A stretch of DNA of 64,000 nucleotides from an uncultured Bacteroidales bacterium (GCA_905233445.1 CAJOEP010000009.1:1-64000), one strand, 5' to 3'; shown: positions 42,851 to 53,454, numbered from the stretch's first letter. The notes: generated from the sequence alone by a model not told the origin. Numbers and translations are program-made.

Positions 42851-44244
42851 ATTTCATCTACCCAAATTTTATCCGATTTATCGGCGTTTTTAATAATTTC
42901 AAGAATGTTTTTCCTTTCATTACTATCCATAACCCCCATGCTGGTTTTTATATTGACCAGATAAAACAAATTTTCCATCGAAGGATTAATTGAATAGGCG
43001 AGTTCAAACATCTTTTTAGCTTTTTTGGCTAATCCAAGCTCACAATTGCACAAACCAAGCAATTGGTATAGAATCGGTTCGACCTGGTAATCATTCAACA
43101 GCTCATCAAGCCAGCTTGCTATATCACTAAGAGGTATTGATAAAAACTTCTTCAAAACAAATATATTTTGAATCAATCTTTCGAAGAAAAACCTTTCTTT
43201 TTTCATCAATACCAACGATTTTTCAAAATAAGCCAAAGATTCAGCATATCTGCCGGTGTTATAATACAACTGACCGATATTTGTTGATATTTCAAATTCA
43301 CAAATCTGCTTATGTCGGTAGTTTGATTCCAAATTTATTAATGTTTCGGCTTGTAATAACAGTTTTTCAGCTATCGAATAATAATAATTAGCGTTTTTTT
43401 TATCGTTGTCATTAAAATAAAAGTTTCCCATCAACGCTGCAATATTGCCCAAACCTCTGCATGATCTCGGATCGTTTGGAAAACTTGTGTTCAATTTCAA
43501 AAATGAATCGAATGCTTCTTTCGCGTCAAAACTTTCCTGGTTGACAAGCCAAACAGAATAGGTCCATTGCGGGAAAAACAAATGTAACCCCGATTCGTTG
43601 CAGTCGTTAATCCATATCTTGAACGATTCTTTTACACTCGAATAACGCTTGTCGATTTTCAACAGAATATTTTTATACTCATTAAGTAAAATATTTGTCG
43701 TGGTCTCGTCTTGTTTCATTGAACTCTCGGCGTTTTCCAATTCGTCCATAAAATCTTGATAAGATGGTATTTTATCCCATCGTTCATAACTAACGCCAAG
43801 CAAACCGCATATAAAGTTTATTGCGGTATCATATACATTTTCATTATCGTAGACGTTATGATAAAGTTTTTGATATTTTAGTTTATTTATTTGCAAAAAA
43901 ACGTCTTTATATCGTTTATTTTTAAAGCTACAACGCCATTTGCCGTCTTCATCCAACAAACAAACAATAATATCGGGTGTTCCTTTTTTATTATGGTTTT
44001 GAATACATCTTTCAATTTCCTCGCAGCACCAGTTTGATTTTTCACGATAATTGATACTGTCGAGCATTATGAAATAATCGCATACATCTATAGCCTGCAG
44101 AAACTCTTGTTCGAAATCGGCCAATGGATTACCATCAATTTGATCTCTCCAAATTGCGACATTCGACCTTACCAAGTCGTTATACAAGCGCATTGCAATT
44201 TGCTTGTCTTTCCACGAATAGCTTAAAAACACCTTTTTTTTCAT
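42835..44244 (-). CDS. TIR-domain protein with TPR-like C-terminus
   Basis: A 469-residue soluble protein. The N-terminal 140 residues form a TIR domain: box 1 VFLSYSWKDKQIAMRL (from residue 5), BB-loop region WRDQIDGNPL, the strand YFIMLDS, and the NWCCEEIE helix, where Glu76 occupies the place of the catalytic Glu of NAD-cleaving TIR domains. The remaining part (about 190-450) is helical with tetratricopeptide-like repeats, for example IGQLYYNTGRYAESLAYFEK and LLGLCNCELGLAKKAKKMFE. Bacterial TIR proteins often act in anti-phage defence, cleaving NAD or making signal nucleotides; that role is inferred. The ATG at 44244 follows the upstream gene by 9 bases. Composition is clearly AT-richer than the flanks. 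Confidence 0.85.
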   Translation of the reverse strand: MKKKVFLSYSWKDKQIAMRLYNDLVRSNVAIWRDQIDGNPLADFEQEFLQAIDVCDYFIMLDSINYREKSNWCCEEIERCIQNHNKKGTPDIIVCLLDEDGKWRCSFKNKRYKDVFLQINKLKYQKLYHNVYDNENVYDTAINFICGLLGVSYERWDKIPSYQDFMDELENAESSMKQDETTTNILLNEYKNILLKIDKRYSSVKESFKIWINDCNESGLHLFFPQWTYSVWLVNQESFDAKEAFDSFLKLNTSFPNDPRSCRGLGNIAALMGNFYFNDNDKKNANYYYSIAEKLLLQAETLINLESNYRHKQICEFEISTNIGQLYYNTGRYAESLAYFEKSLVLMKKERFFFERLIQNIFVLKKFLSIPLSDIASWLDELLNDYQVEPILYQLLGLCNCELGLAKKAKKMFELAYSINPSMENLFYLVNIKTSMGVMDSNERKNILEIIKNADKSDKIWVDEIKKRV

Positions 44245-44253
44245 AATCAACCC

Positions 44254-45849
44254 TTACTGATGCTTGTTTTTAAAATCTATAGGTGTTTGTATTTTCATAG
44301 CGTCGTATTTCAGTTTTTTGACGTTTTTAACAAAACTGCTCCAATTTTTTGGATTTTTCTTCTTGGCATATCTGAAAAACGCACTCCATTGGCAAACATC
44401 AGTCGCTTCATCCATAACAATAGGGTTTAAATCACCAGCAATAGTATTATTTTCTTTCAACCAAGATGTTATACCTATTAATTCAACCGCTTTTTCCGCA
44501 TTATAGAATTTTTCATAAATACTGGCCACCAACACATCATCGTATGTTGAAGTGTATTTTAAAAGAGATTCAAGTTTTTTATCAGGGTATAATTCTAAAA
44601 AATGTCTGGTATATGCTGCCAACACCGGGATTTTTTCTCTAATAGGTAATTTCAATCTATCATTTATTGTTATTATTTTTCTAATTTCATCAATTAAAAC
44701 TAGCAGAGAATCGGAAGCATTTTTTTTAGCATAATGTGTAACTAACATTAATCTGTCTCTAAATGCCTGGTTCACAAAATTTTTACATTGGTTATATCTG
44801 ATATAATAGTTATCATATCCTTGGCGAGTATAGGAATAACCCATTTTTTCAACAAATGCGCACAAACTATCACAGTCGCTTGGCATTTTTTTATAATCAA
44901 GTATGTGATATACCTCTTTTGTCTTATTTTCGATACTTTTATTAGATTTTTTGACCTTTAATATCTTGTTTATTTTAGTATTAGATGTAAAAGCTTCCTC
45001 CGCTATTGGATTCTTATACATTTTTCTTTGGGAATTATAGTTGTTTATGTATTCCAAAGCAGTATCATAGATATCCATAATATCTTCTCCGGAAACATAT
45101 TTTGTAAATCTGTAGTAAGGTTTTCCTTTTATTACAATATTATTATTGTTGACGTTGAAAAATATCGGCTCGTTGAAATCAGTATATAAATAAGAGGAAT
45201 AATAATTATTAATTGTGTCTTTGCAAATATATTCCAATATTGCATAATACGCCTTTATTGATTTAATACTGTCGTTGGAAAAATCTTTTTCAGAATCCGC
45301 TAAAATAACATCACCATTCTGATAATTAGGCAATTTATATCCTTCCAGCATCAAATAATCGGTCAGCAGCAAATCGGCTTGTAACAAACGCAATCCTAAC
45401 AGTTTGTCGATAAACGCCTCATGATATTTTATTCCACATTTTTCACCGCCAAACAAAGTCACAATGGCGTTATTATTGTCATTTGCATAATCCACAATAG
45501 GAGCAAGCATCCAGGCATTCAGTGGAATTTGATATGTATTGTCATTAATTATTGCATAAGCCCTATTGTCAATTGTATCACAATATAGATTAAAAGAATT
45601 GACTGTAAACTCTGGTTCGGCAGTCTGGACAAAAGCCACACCGCCAACATTTTTAACAAAACTCGTTGGGATAAAAGAGTTTGACATTGACATTTTCAAT
45701 ATGCGTTCGGCCAATGTCACACTTGCTGTAGGCATAACAAACTCAATGCTTCCCAAGCTCATGCCGACTTTTGTTTGTGCAACTAAACATGTGATGTGCA
45801 AAAACGCAACAAGTAATAAAATCAGGTTTTTAGGAAACAGTTTTTTCAT
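44254..45849 (-). CDS. Exported protein of unknown function, partner of TIR gene
   Basis: A 531-residue protein with a clear signal peptide (KNLILLLVAFLHITCLVAQ), so it is predicted to be periplasmic or outer-membrane-associated. I recognise no domain. It is rich in Asn, Tyr, Lys and Ile. The first half looks mixed alpha/beta (SFNLYCDTIDNRAYAIINDN), and the second half is helical (about 330-500, DSLLVLIDEIRKIITINDRL). It has its own promoter and is followed after 9 bases by the TIR-TPR gene, so the two form an operon. The low GC relative to the flanks suggests transfer. A sensor role is a guess only. Confidence 0.7.
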   Translation of the reverse strand: MKKLFPKNLILLLVAFLHITCLVAQTKVGMSLGSIEFVMPTASVTLAERILKMSMSNSFIPTSFVKNVGGVAFVQTAEPEFTVNSFNLYCDTIDNRAYAIINDNTYQIPLNAWMLAPIVDYANDNNNAIVTLFGGEKCGIKYHEAFIDKLLGLRLLQADLLLTDYLMLEGYKLPNYQNGDVILADSEKDFSNDSIKSIKAYYAILEYICKDTINNYYSSYLYTDFNEPIFFNVNNNNIVIKGKPYYRFTKYVSGEDIMDIYDTALEYINNYNSQRKMYKNPIAEEAFTSNTKINKILKVKKSNKSIENKTKEVYHILDYKKMPSDCDSLCAFVEKMGYSYTRQGYDNYYIRYNQCKNFVNQAFRDRLMLVTHYAKKNASDSLLVLIDEIRKIITINDRLKLPIREKIPVLAAYTRHFLELYPDKKLESLLKYTSTYDDVLVASIYEKFYNAEKAVELIGITSWLKENNTIAGDLNPIVMDEATDVCQWSAFFRYAKKKNPKNWSSFVKNVKKLKYDAMKIQTPIDFKNKHQ

Positions 45850-45874
45850 AATGCAGAGTTTTTAATTACTTCTG

Positions 45875-45882
45875 CAAATATA
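45875..45882 (-). promoter_or_regulatory. Promoter of the unknown-TIR operon
   Basis: TATATTTG on the minus strand with TTTG at 45902-45905 (spacer 19), 25 bases before the ATG. This is one of the best promoter matches in the window. Confidence 0.7.
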
Positions 45883-45937
45883 CGAATATTTTATTAGTTT
45901 ACAAATAAAATTGCAATTTAGGCAATAAATTTTTATT

Positions 45938-46897
45938 CTAATAAAGCTGTTCGATTATTTCCTCTATCCCGATTCCTTCAGCTTGAGCCGTGTAGTTGCG
46001 AACAAGGCGGTGGCGAAGTACCGGCACCGCTACTTTTTTCACGTCTTCAATGTCGGGTGAGAATTTGCCGTTCATCAGGGCGTTGGCTTTGGCACCGATG
46101 ATGAGATATTGCGATGCACGCGGACCTGCGCCCCAGCTCAAGTATTTGTTGGCAAACTCGTGGGCGCGCTTAGTGTTTGGACGGGTTTTTGAGACAAGGT
46201 TTACCGCATATTCATATACATTATCAGGCACCGGTACGCGGCGTACGAGCTGTTGGAAATAAAGAATCTCCTCGGCGCTCATCACGGCTTCAACTCTGTT
46301 GTTGACAGCAGCGGTAGTATTTTTCACAACGGCAATTTCCTCTTCGTAAGAAGGATAATCGAGTTTAAGATTAAACATGAAACGGTCGAGTTGCGCCTCA
46401 GGAAGCGGATATGTTCCTTCCTGCTCGATAGGATTCTGCGTGGCAAGCACGAAAAACGGCTCGCTCAGCTTATATGTCTTGCCCGAAACGGTGACATTTT
46501 TCTCCTGCATGGCTTCAAGCAGAGCCGCCTGGGTTTTAGGAGGCGTACGGTTTATCTCGTCAGCAAGGATAATATTGGCAAATACCGGGCCTTTCACGAA
46601 TTTAAACTGACGTGACTCATCCAAAATCTCAGTACCGACAATATCGGAAGGCATCAGGTCGGGAGTGAACTGAATACGGTTGAACGTCAAGCCCAAAGCC
46701 TTACCTATTGTATTGATTAACAATGTTTTAGCAAGTCCAGGAACACCGACGAGAAGAACATGGCCCTGACAAAAAATTGACAAGATAGTATCGTGAATCA
46801 CCTCGTTTTGTCCGACGATGACCTTTCCTATCTCTTTTTTTAGTGATTCGTATTTGTTTACAAGGGCTTTCGCGCCTTCAACGTCGTTGTTAAACAT
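45938..46897 (-). CDS. MoxR-family AAA+ ATPase
   Basis: A 319-residue AAA_3 ATPase. Walker A GVPGLAKT near residue 51, Walker B ILADEINRTPPKTQ near 110, sensor ATQNPIEQEGTYPLPEAQ and arginine-finger segment LDRFMF are typical. MoxR proteins act as chaperones for VWA-domain partners, often encoded next door as DUF58 and Bat genes. None of these partners is present downstream; the TIR cassette lies there instead. It follows surA by 14 bases. Confidence 0.94.
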   Translation of the reverse strand: MFNNDVEGAKALVNKYESLKKEIGKVIVGQNEVIHDTILSIFCQGHVLLVGVPGLAKTLLINTIGKALGLTFNRIQFTPDLMPSDIVGTEILDESRQFKFVKGPVFANIILADEINRTPPKTQAALLEAMQEKNVTVSGKTYKLSEPFFVLATQNPIEQEGTYPLPEAQLDRFMFNLKLDYPSYEEEIAVVKNTTAAVNNRVEAVMSAEEILYFQQLVRRVPVPDNVYEYAVNLVSKTRPNTKRAHEFANKYLSWGAGPRASQYLIIGAKANALMNGKFSPDIEDVKKVAVPVLRHRLVRNYTAQAEGIGIEEIIEQLY

Positions 46898-46919
46898 AGT
46901 TATTCAGTTGTTCAGTTAG
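46898..46919. repeat. Short family B-like repeat at surA end
   Basis: AACTAACTGAACAACTGAAT (minus strand) spans the surA stop codon TGA and the gap to moxR. Confidence 0.55.
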
Positions 46920-48261
46920 TTTTCCATTCAAATTGAAAATCGCAGTCGCAATAATCTTCGCTAATTTTCACGTATGCTTTGCTTGACTTGTCTTTAATCC
47001 ATTTATTGATGGCGTCTTGACGCAGTTTTTGCATTGTCCATTGTTGGATTAGGGCGTAGTCTTCTTTAAGATTTGCTTTATGCGGAGTTGTTTTCCTCTT
47101 GATTATCAACAATCTGTATGCGTCTTTGTCGTTTTTTGTCTTCATTGGGACCGGGTTGCTCACCTCGCCTACCTGAAGTCTGTTGACTACGACTGAGACT
47201 TGTTGGTCGAGGTCTTCCGCTGAGAACAAAGTGCTGCCGCTGTTAGGGTTAACGAGATATCCGCCGTTAACTTTGTCATCTTCATCGCTAAACATTTTCA
47301 CTGCCTGGTCGAAAGTGATGCTGTCTTTTCTTATAAGATTTGCTATAGAATCGAGTTGGTCGTAGGCTTTTTGCAATGCTTCTGGCGACACTTTCACAGT
47401 AAGTAGGATATGACGCACGTTGACGTAGTCACCACGGCGTTCGATAAGTTGCAAGATATGGAAACCATATTCAGTTTCAATCACTTCCGAAATTTCGCCG
47501 TCTTTAAGGGCAAATGCCGCGGCTTCGAATTCAGGCACCAGCTCGCCTCTACCCTGAAAACCAAGCTCGCCGCCTTTTTTGGCAGAACCAGGGTCCTCGG
47601 AATACAACAACGCCAATGTTGAGAAACGCTCACCTTTCAAAATTCTGTTGCGCAAACCATAAAGCCTGTCTTTCACCGCGAGTTTCTCATCAAGGGTGAT
47701 TGGCGGTTTCTTCACCAGTTGCGCTATCTCATATTGCGCATTGACCATCGGGATGGAGTCTTTCGGGATACTATTGTAAAACTCCCGCACATCGCCAGGT
47801 GTGGCGCTCACACCAGAGACAATACCTCGCTGGACTTCCTCTATAAGCTTTTGGTCTTTAATAATTGTACGAAGCTCTTCTTTGATTTCCGACATCGTCT
47901 TGTTAAAGTATTTCTCAACTTTTTCTTGTGAGCCAAGCTGACTGAGATAATAACGGATACGATATTCCATTTCGGATTCCACCTGATCGTCGGTCACTTC
48001 GATACTGTCGAGTTCCGCCTGATTCAGCATCAGTTTTCTGAACAGCTGGTCTTCCAAAATCTCACATCTGATTGACTGCGCACTACCTTTTATGCCGCCC
48101 TGAAGTCGGTATTGCAGATACTGTTCCTCAATTTCCGACTGCATTATTATGTTTTTGCCGACAACAGCGACGACTTTGTCAATAACCTGCTGTTGAGCGT
48201 AAGTTGTTGACAAACAAACTGTTATCAAAGCAAATAAAGCAAAAATCTTTTTCAGCTTCAT
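46912..48261 (-). CDS. surA: Periplasmic peptidyl-prolyl isomerase SurA
   Basis: A 449-residue chaperone/isomerase for outer-membrane protein folding. Signal peptide (MKLKKIFALFALITVCLSTTYA), SurA N-terminal domain (VVAVVGKNIIMQSEIEEQYL), then two parvulin domains: one near 170-280 (EYGFHILQLIERRGD) and one near 285-400 (VNVRHILLTVKVSPE). It is the third gene of a four-gene parvulin-MoxR operon. Confidence 0.93.
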   Translation of the reverse strand: MKLKKIFALFALITVCLSTTYAQQQVIDKVVAVVGKNIIMQSEIEEQYLQYRLQGGIKGSAQSIRCEILEDQLFRKLMLNQAELDSIEVTDDQVESEMEYRIRYYLSQLGSQEKVEKYFNKTMSEIKEELRTIIKDQKLIEEVQRGIVSGVSATPGDVREFYNSIPKDSIPMVNAQYEIAQLVKKPPITLDEKLAVKDRLYGLRNRILKGERFSTLALLYSEDPGSAKKGGELGFQGRGELVPEFEAAAFALKDGEISEVIETEYGFHILQLIERRGDYVNVRHILLTVKVSPEALQKAYDQLDSIANLIRKDSITFDQAVKMFSDEDDKVNGGYLVNPNSGSTLFSAEDLDQQVSVVVNRLQVGEVSNPVPMKTKNDKDAYRLLIIKRKTTPHKANLKEDYALIQQWTMQKLRQDAINKWIKDKSSKAYVKISEDYCDCDFQFEWKTN

Positions 48262-48270
48262 ATTTCCAGA

Positions 48271-48795
48271 TTAATAAATTACAAAAACCCTATCTTTTAC
48301 CGCCTTGTTATAAAGGTTATTATTCATCTTTTCTATTAGCTCTTTCTTCCTGATATTCAATATGATAGACCTCACAGCATCTCTTTCCAGCCCGACAGGG
48401 ATGCTACCTTCGTTGACATATTTCGCGATATCGGCATCGGTAACGACGGTGTCAAGATTTTTTTCTATCATAATCGTTTCATATTTATAGATTATCAACG
48501 AGTTACGATAATCTTCGATTTGTTTTGAAAAATCAAGTTCCGACTTATCGATGTTTTCCTCGGCCTGATGAATAAGCAGCTGCCGGCGGATCCATTTATC
48601 GATGAAGGCTTTGGTCATGACGATGCTGTCGTTATAGCTAATGCCTTCATACAGAACATCTTGTAAATCGGATTGGTATAATTCCTTATCATAGACCTTG
48701 GCCACTACCTTGTCGCCAAGGCCATTTGTTGAATCCTGACACGATAATAATGCCAGAACACAAACCAATCCGATCAAAACTCTTTTTAATAGCAT
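48271..48795 (-). CDS. SurA-N-like lipoprotein without isomerase domain
   Basis: A 174-residue lipoprotein (lipobox LLSC near residue 19). After it, VVAKVYDKELYQSDLQDVLY and the helical stretch resemble the N-terminal chaperone part of SurA/PpiC, but there is no parvulin domain. It lies between two full parvulins, overlapping the first by 10 bases and preceding surA by 9. A chaperone accessory function is inferred. Confidence 0.82.
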   Translation of the reverse strand: MLLKRVLIGLVCVLALLSCQDSTNGLGDKVVAKVYDKELYQSDLQDVLYEGISYNDSIVMTKAFIDKWIRRQLLIHQAEENIDKSELDFSKQIEDYRNSLIIYKYETIMIEKNLDTVVTDADIAKYVNEGSIPVGLERDAVRSIILNIRKKELIEKMNNNLYNKAVKDRVFVIY

Positions 48796-50777
48796 TTCTT
48801 CACTTTTTCAAGCACTTTTTCATCGACTGTCACAGGATATTTTTCATTTAATTCCTTAAGCCAGTCGTTTTCCAGTTTGGTTTGATAAGCTGAAATTATC
48901 ACGCCTCTGGCTTCTTTATAAGTCTTAGGTTCCGGCTCGCGAACGTCTATAATCTTTATGATTTTAGTCGTTTTATCGACTGTTGAAGGTATCACGCGTA
49001 CTGTTCCGACGACCCAGTCGGTTTCGTCGATATCGACATTATCACCTTTTTGGAAATAAGGTGATTTTATGTTCAAACCTTTCAGTCCTTCGGCTTTAAC
49101 GACTGATTTGATGCTATCGACGGAGATATCCTGACGAATCAATTCTTCAGCTCTTGCTACATTTTCGGGTAAATTAACATTGATAACAATTGTTTTGACG
49201 CGCTTGTCCCACATATAATTGCTCTTGTTGTCTTCGTAGAAACGTCTAATGCCGGCTGTATCAATTTCGGCTTTTTTCCAGACAACCTTATCCATTAAAT
49301 CGAACAGAAGGATTCCGTCGTGATATTCCTGAACGAGGAGTTTGAAGTCAGGATATTTTTCTTCAAGATGTGCGTCTTCATAAGCAAACACTGACTCTTT
49401 CACGAATTCTTCATATAGCTGGTAGGCATACGATGCCGATGACATGAACGGTTGTTTTTTCTGATGATTTTGAATATATTCAATGAAATCGGCGACGGTG
49501 AAACTCTGTTTCTGAAGTTTGAAGAGAGGTTTTTTTGTGTCAACTCCTTCAGCGACAACAAATCTTCCTTCTTTCAATGTGCTGTCGATTGTAGCGATGA
49601 AACCGTCTTTATTTTTAACATATTCCTTGAATTTGTTTTCTTTTTTCAGACGGCTGAGGACTGCTTCCTCGCTCAAGCTGGAGCGCATGTCTTTTTCGAC
49701 GCTCTTCTTGATGTTTTCCTGTTCATCTTCAAAGCTACCGACACCGCTCTTTGAAATAAGTTTGATGATATGGTATCCGTAGCTTGTCTTGATTGGCAAG
49801 GAAATCTCTTTTTCGTTTAAATCAATGACTTCGCTGACAAATTCAGGAACCACTTGATAAACCTTGAAAGGAGTAAGGGTTCCGCCGTGCTGCACACTGC
49901 CTTTGTCATCTGAATATTTTTTAACTATAAGATCCCAATTTGAGCCGTCTTTTTCAATCTCATTGTAGATATTATACGCTTTTTCTCTAACTACCGAATC
50001 GGTCTTCATTGGGTCTTTATCATCGATTTTAAGGAAAATATGAGCAGCTTTAATTGTGCCGCATGCTGGAGTTTTCGAGTTAACTCTTATGATATGATAG
50101 CCATATTTGGAGCGCACCGGCATTGAGAGTTCGCCAACTTTAGAGTTATAGGCACCTGTCTCGAAAGGATAAACCATGTAGAAAACGGTAAAATAACCAA
50201 GGTTTCCGCGGTTTCCTTTGTAGAAACGTCCGTTCCATATAGTGTCGCGTGCCGAAGGATCATCAGAAGTCTCATAAGCGACATCGCCGAAGTCTTCGCC
50301 GTTTAAAATACGTTTGCGAAGTTCAAGGGCTTTGTTGTAAGCCTTGAGGGTGTCGGCAGGAACATCGTGTGGCTCGCATTTCACGAGGATATGCGATGCG
50401 TTGATGTCCCAAAGCATGCGGTCGTAAGCTTCTTCAACGAGTTTCTCAGTTGCTTCTTCATTTGAGAAATAAGGTTTTGCGAGTTGCTGGCGGTAACCAT
50501 CATATTCTTTGATGAATTTTGGCAGTGTATCCATCTTACGAGCTTCAGCCTCAGTGACTTTCAGTTTGAATTTGATAAACATATCGATATATTCATCGAC
50601 TGATTTTTTATCGATAACCTCGCTGTTGACGTTGTTTTTCTCATAAACAGCCATAAACTCCCCGGCGGTGATGTTTCTATCGCCGATGGTTATCAATGTC
50701 TTGTTTTTCCAACCCTGGGCAAAGAGGAGGGCTGGCAGCATCATTGCTAAAAGGACTAAAATTTTTAATTTATTCAT
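48786..50777 (-). CDS. PpiC-type periplasmic isomerase with tandem parvulin domains
   Basis: A 663-residue exported protein (signal peptide MNKLKILVLLAMMLPALLFA). Parvulin domain 1 spans about 118-230 (NASHILVKCEPHDVPAD to YGYHIIRVN), and domain 2 about 235-345 (IKAAHIFLKIDDKDPM to YGYHIIKLI). The N- and C-terminal helical parts have SurA/PrsA character. It likely helps outer-membrane or T9SS clients fold. The ATG at 50777 is preferred to a TTG three codons upstream. Confidence 0.91.
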   Translation of the reverse strand: MNKLKILVLLAMMLPALLFAQGWKNKTLITIGDRNITAGEFMAVYEKNNVNSEVIDKKSVDEYIDMFIKFKLKVTEAEARKMDTLPKFIKEYDGYRQQLAKPYFSNEEATEKLVEEAYDRMLWDINASHILVKCEPHDVPADTLKAYNKALELRKRILNGEDFGDVAYETSDDPSARDTIWNGRFYKGNRGNLGYFTVFYMVYPFETGAYNSKVGELSMPVRSKYGYHIIRVNSKTPACGTIKAAHIFLKIDDKDPMKTDSVVREKAYNIYNEIEKDGSNWDLIVKKYSDDKGSVQHGGTLTPFKVYQVVPEFVSEVIDLNEKEISLPIKTSYGYHIIKLISKSGVGSFEDEQENIKKSVEKDMRSSLSEEAVLSRLKKENKFKEYVKNKDGFIATIDSTLKEGRFVVAEGVDTKKPLFKLQKQSFTVADFIEYIQNHQKKQPFMSSASYAYQLYEEFVKESVFAYEDAHLEEKYPDFKLLVQEYHDGILLFDLMDKVVWKKAEIDTAGIRRFYEDNKSNYMWDKRVKTIVINVNLPENVARAEELIRQDISVDSIKSVVKAEGLKGLNIKSPYFQKGDNVDIDETDWVVGTVRVIPSTVDKTTKIIKIIDVREPEPKTYKEARGVIISAYQTKLENDWLKELNEKYPVTVDEKVLEKVKKCY

Positions 50778-50795
50778 ATTTTTCAAGTTATTTTA

Positions 50796-50870
50796 AGTTG
50801 GCAGTTACCAGTTGGCAGTTGGCAGTTACCAGTTGTTTAACTGTAAACTGATAACTGCAAACTGGTAACT
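50796..50870. repeat. Heptamer array, family B
   Basis: About ten 7-base units of AGTTGGC, AGTTACC and AACTGTA type fill the gap between guaB and the PpiC gene. Confidence 0.85.
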
Positions 50871-50874
50871 TTTA

Positions 50875-52359
<1,485 letters not shown>

Positions 52360-52385
52360 TTAATTTTATTCGTTTAATTAATCTG

Positions 52386-52393
52386 CAAAAATA
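52386..52393 (-). promoter_or_regulatory. Promoter -7 element, guaB
   Basis: TATTTTTG on the minus strand, 38 bases before the ATG. Confidence 0.6.
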
Positions 52394-52435
52394 CAAAAAA
52401 GTTTTGAAGTTACGAGTTTTAAGTTTGAAGTTTTT

Positions 52436-52516
52436 TTAGACTTTAGTCTTTAGACCTTAGACTTTAGTAATTATTTTTCAAAAAACTAAAGACTAACGAC
52501 TAACAACTAGAGACTT
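52436..52516. repeat. Heptamer array, family C (CTTTAGT units)
   Basis: Inverted blocks of GACTTTAGTCTTTAG and CTAAAGACTAACGACTAAC units between the divergent guaB and LD-carboxypeptidase genes. It is related to 4256-4288. Confidence 0.75.
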
Positions 52517-52521
52517 TTTCC

Positions 52522-52529
52522 TATTTTTG
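52522..52529 (+). promoter_or_regulatory. Promoter -7 element, LD-carboxypeptidase
   Basis: TATTTTTG only 5 bases before the ATG, which predicts a leaderless or nearly leaderless mRNA. Confidence 0.5.
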
Positions 52530-52534
52530 CAGCT

Positions 52535-53377
52535 ATGAAAACTCCTGAATACTTAAAAAAAGGCTCGAAGATAGCTCTCGTGGCACCGGCGAGGAAGATT
52601 GGACGCGATGAGATTGCGGCGGCTTTGAAATGGATTGAAGAAAAAGGCTTCGTGGCGGTTTATGATAACCGCTTATTCGCTGAATATCATCAACTTGCGG
52701 GTGATGATGACTTTCGTGCCAGCGTGTTGCAATACTATCTCGACAGAGATGATATCGATGCGATTTTGTGTGTCCGAGGCGGCTATGGCACCATAAGAAT
52801 TGTAGATAAAATGGATTTTACGAAGTTTGCGAAACACCCGAAATGGATTGTCGGCTATAGCGACGTGACAGTGCTGCACGCAAAGATGCAACAACTTGGT
52901 TATCAAAGTATTCACGGGACAATGGCAATAAATTTCGAGAAGAATACAAAGGAGTCGCTGGAATCATTATATAATGCATTAACAGGAAAATGGAACGCCA
53001 TAGAGACGCGCCATGGCACATCTCTACAATCGTTCGACAACGTTCCGATTGTTGGCGGCAACCTATCGGTCCTGTATTCAATGTTGGGTTCCGACCTTTT
53101 CCCGGAGACAGATGGAAAAATATTGTTTATCGAGGATTTGGATGAATATCTTTATCATATCGACCGCATGATGATGGCCCTGAAACGCGCGGGAAAACTG
53201 ACAAATCTGAAGGCTTTGCTGGTCGGGGCGTTCACCGACATGCACGATAATACGATTCCGTTCGGCATGACCGCCAAGGAAATCATTTTTGAGAAAGTGA
53301 AAGAATACGGATATCCAGTGATTTGGGATTATCAGGCGGGACATATTGATAACAACCTCGCACTAGTGCTCGGTTAA
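52535..53377 (+). CDS. LD-carboxypeptidase (LdcA/MccF family, S66)
   Basis: A 280-residue serine peptidase that trims the terminal D-Ala from tetrapeptide muropeptides in cell-wall recycling, or inactivates microcin-C-like compounds. The Ser-Glu-His triad is visible: Ser109 in VGYSD, Glu200 in LFIEDLDEY, His270 in AGHIDNN. Family members usually continue 15-25 residues past this His; here the frame stops ten residues after it, at the exact junction with a heptamer array, so the final strand appears to be lost. Confidence 0.9.
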   Translation: MKTPEYLKKGSKIALVAPARKIGRDEIAAALKWIEEKGFVAVYDNRLFAEYHQLAGDDDFRASVLQYYLDRDDIDAILCVRGGYGTIRIVDKMDFTKFAKHPKWIVGYSDVTVLHAKMQQLGYQSIHGTMAINFEKNTKESLESLYNALTGKWNAIETRHGTSLQSFDNVPIVGGNLSVLYSMLGSDLFPETDGKILFIEDLDEYLYHIDRMMMALKRAGKLTNLKALLVGAFTDMHDNTIPFGMTAKEIIFEKVKEYGYPVIWDYQAGHIDNNLALVLG

Positions 53378-53454
53378 GTTGGCAGTTTGCAGTTACCAGT
53401 TACCAGTTATGTGAATTGGTAACTGCCAACTGGCAACTGATTAACTGAATAACT
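53375..53454. repeat. Heptamer array, family B
   Basis: Units of AGTTGGC, AGTTTGC, AGTTACC then AACTGCC, AACTGGC and AACTGAT. It contains the stops of both convergent flanking genes. Confidence 0.85.
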
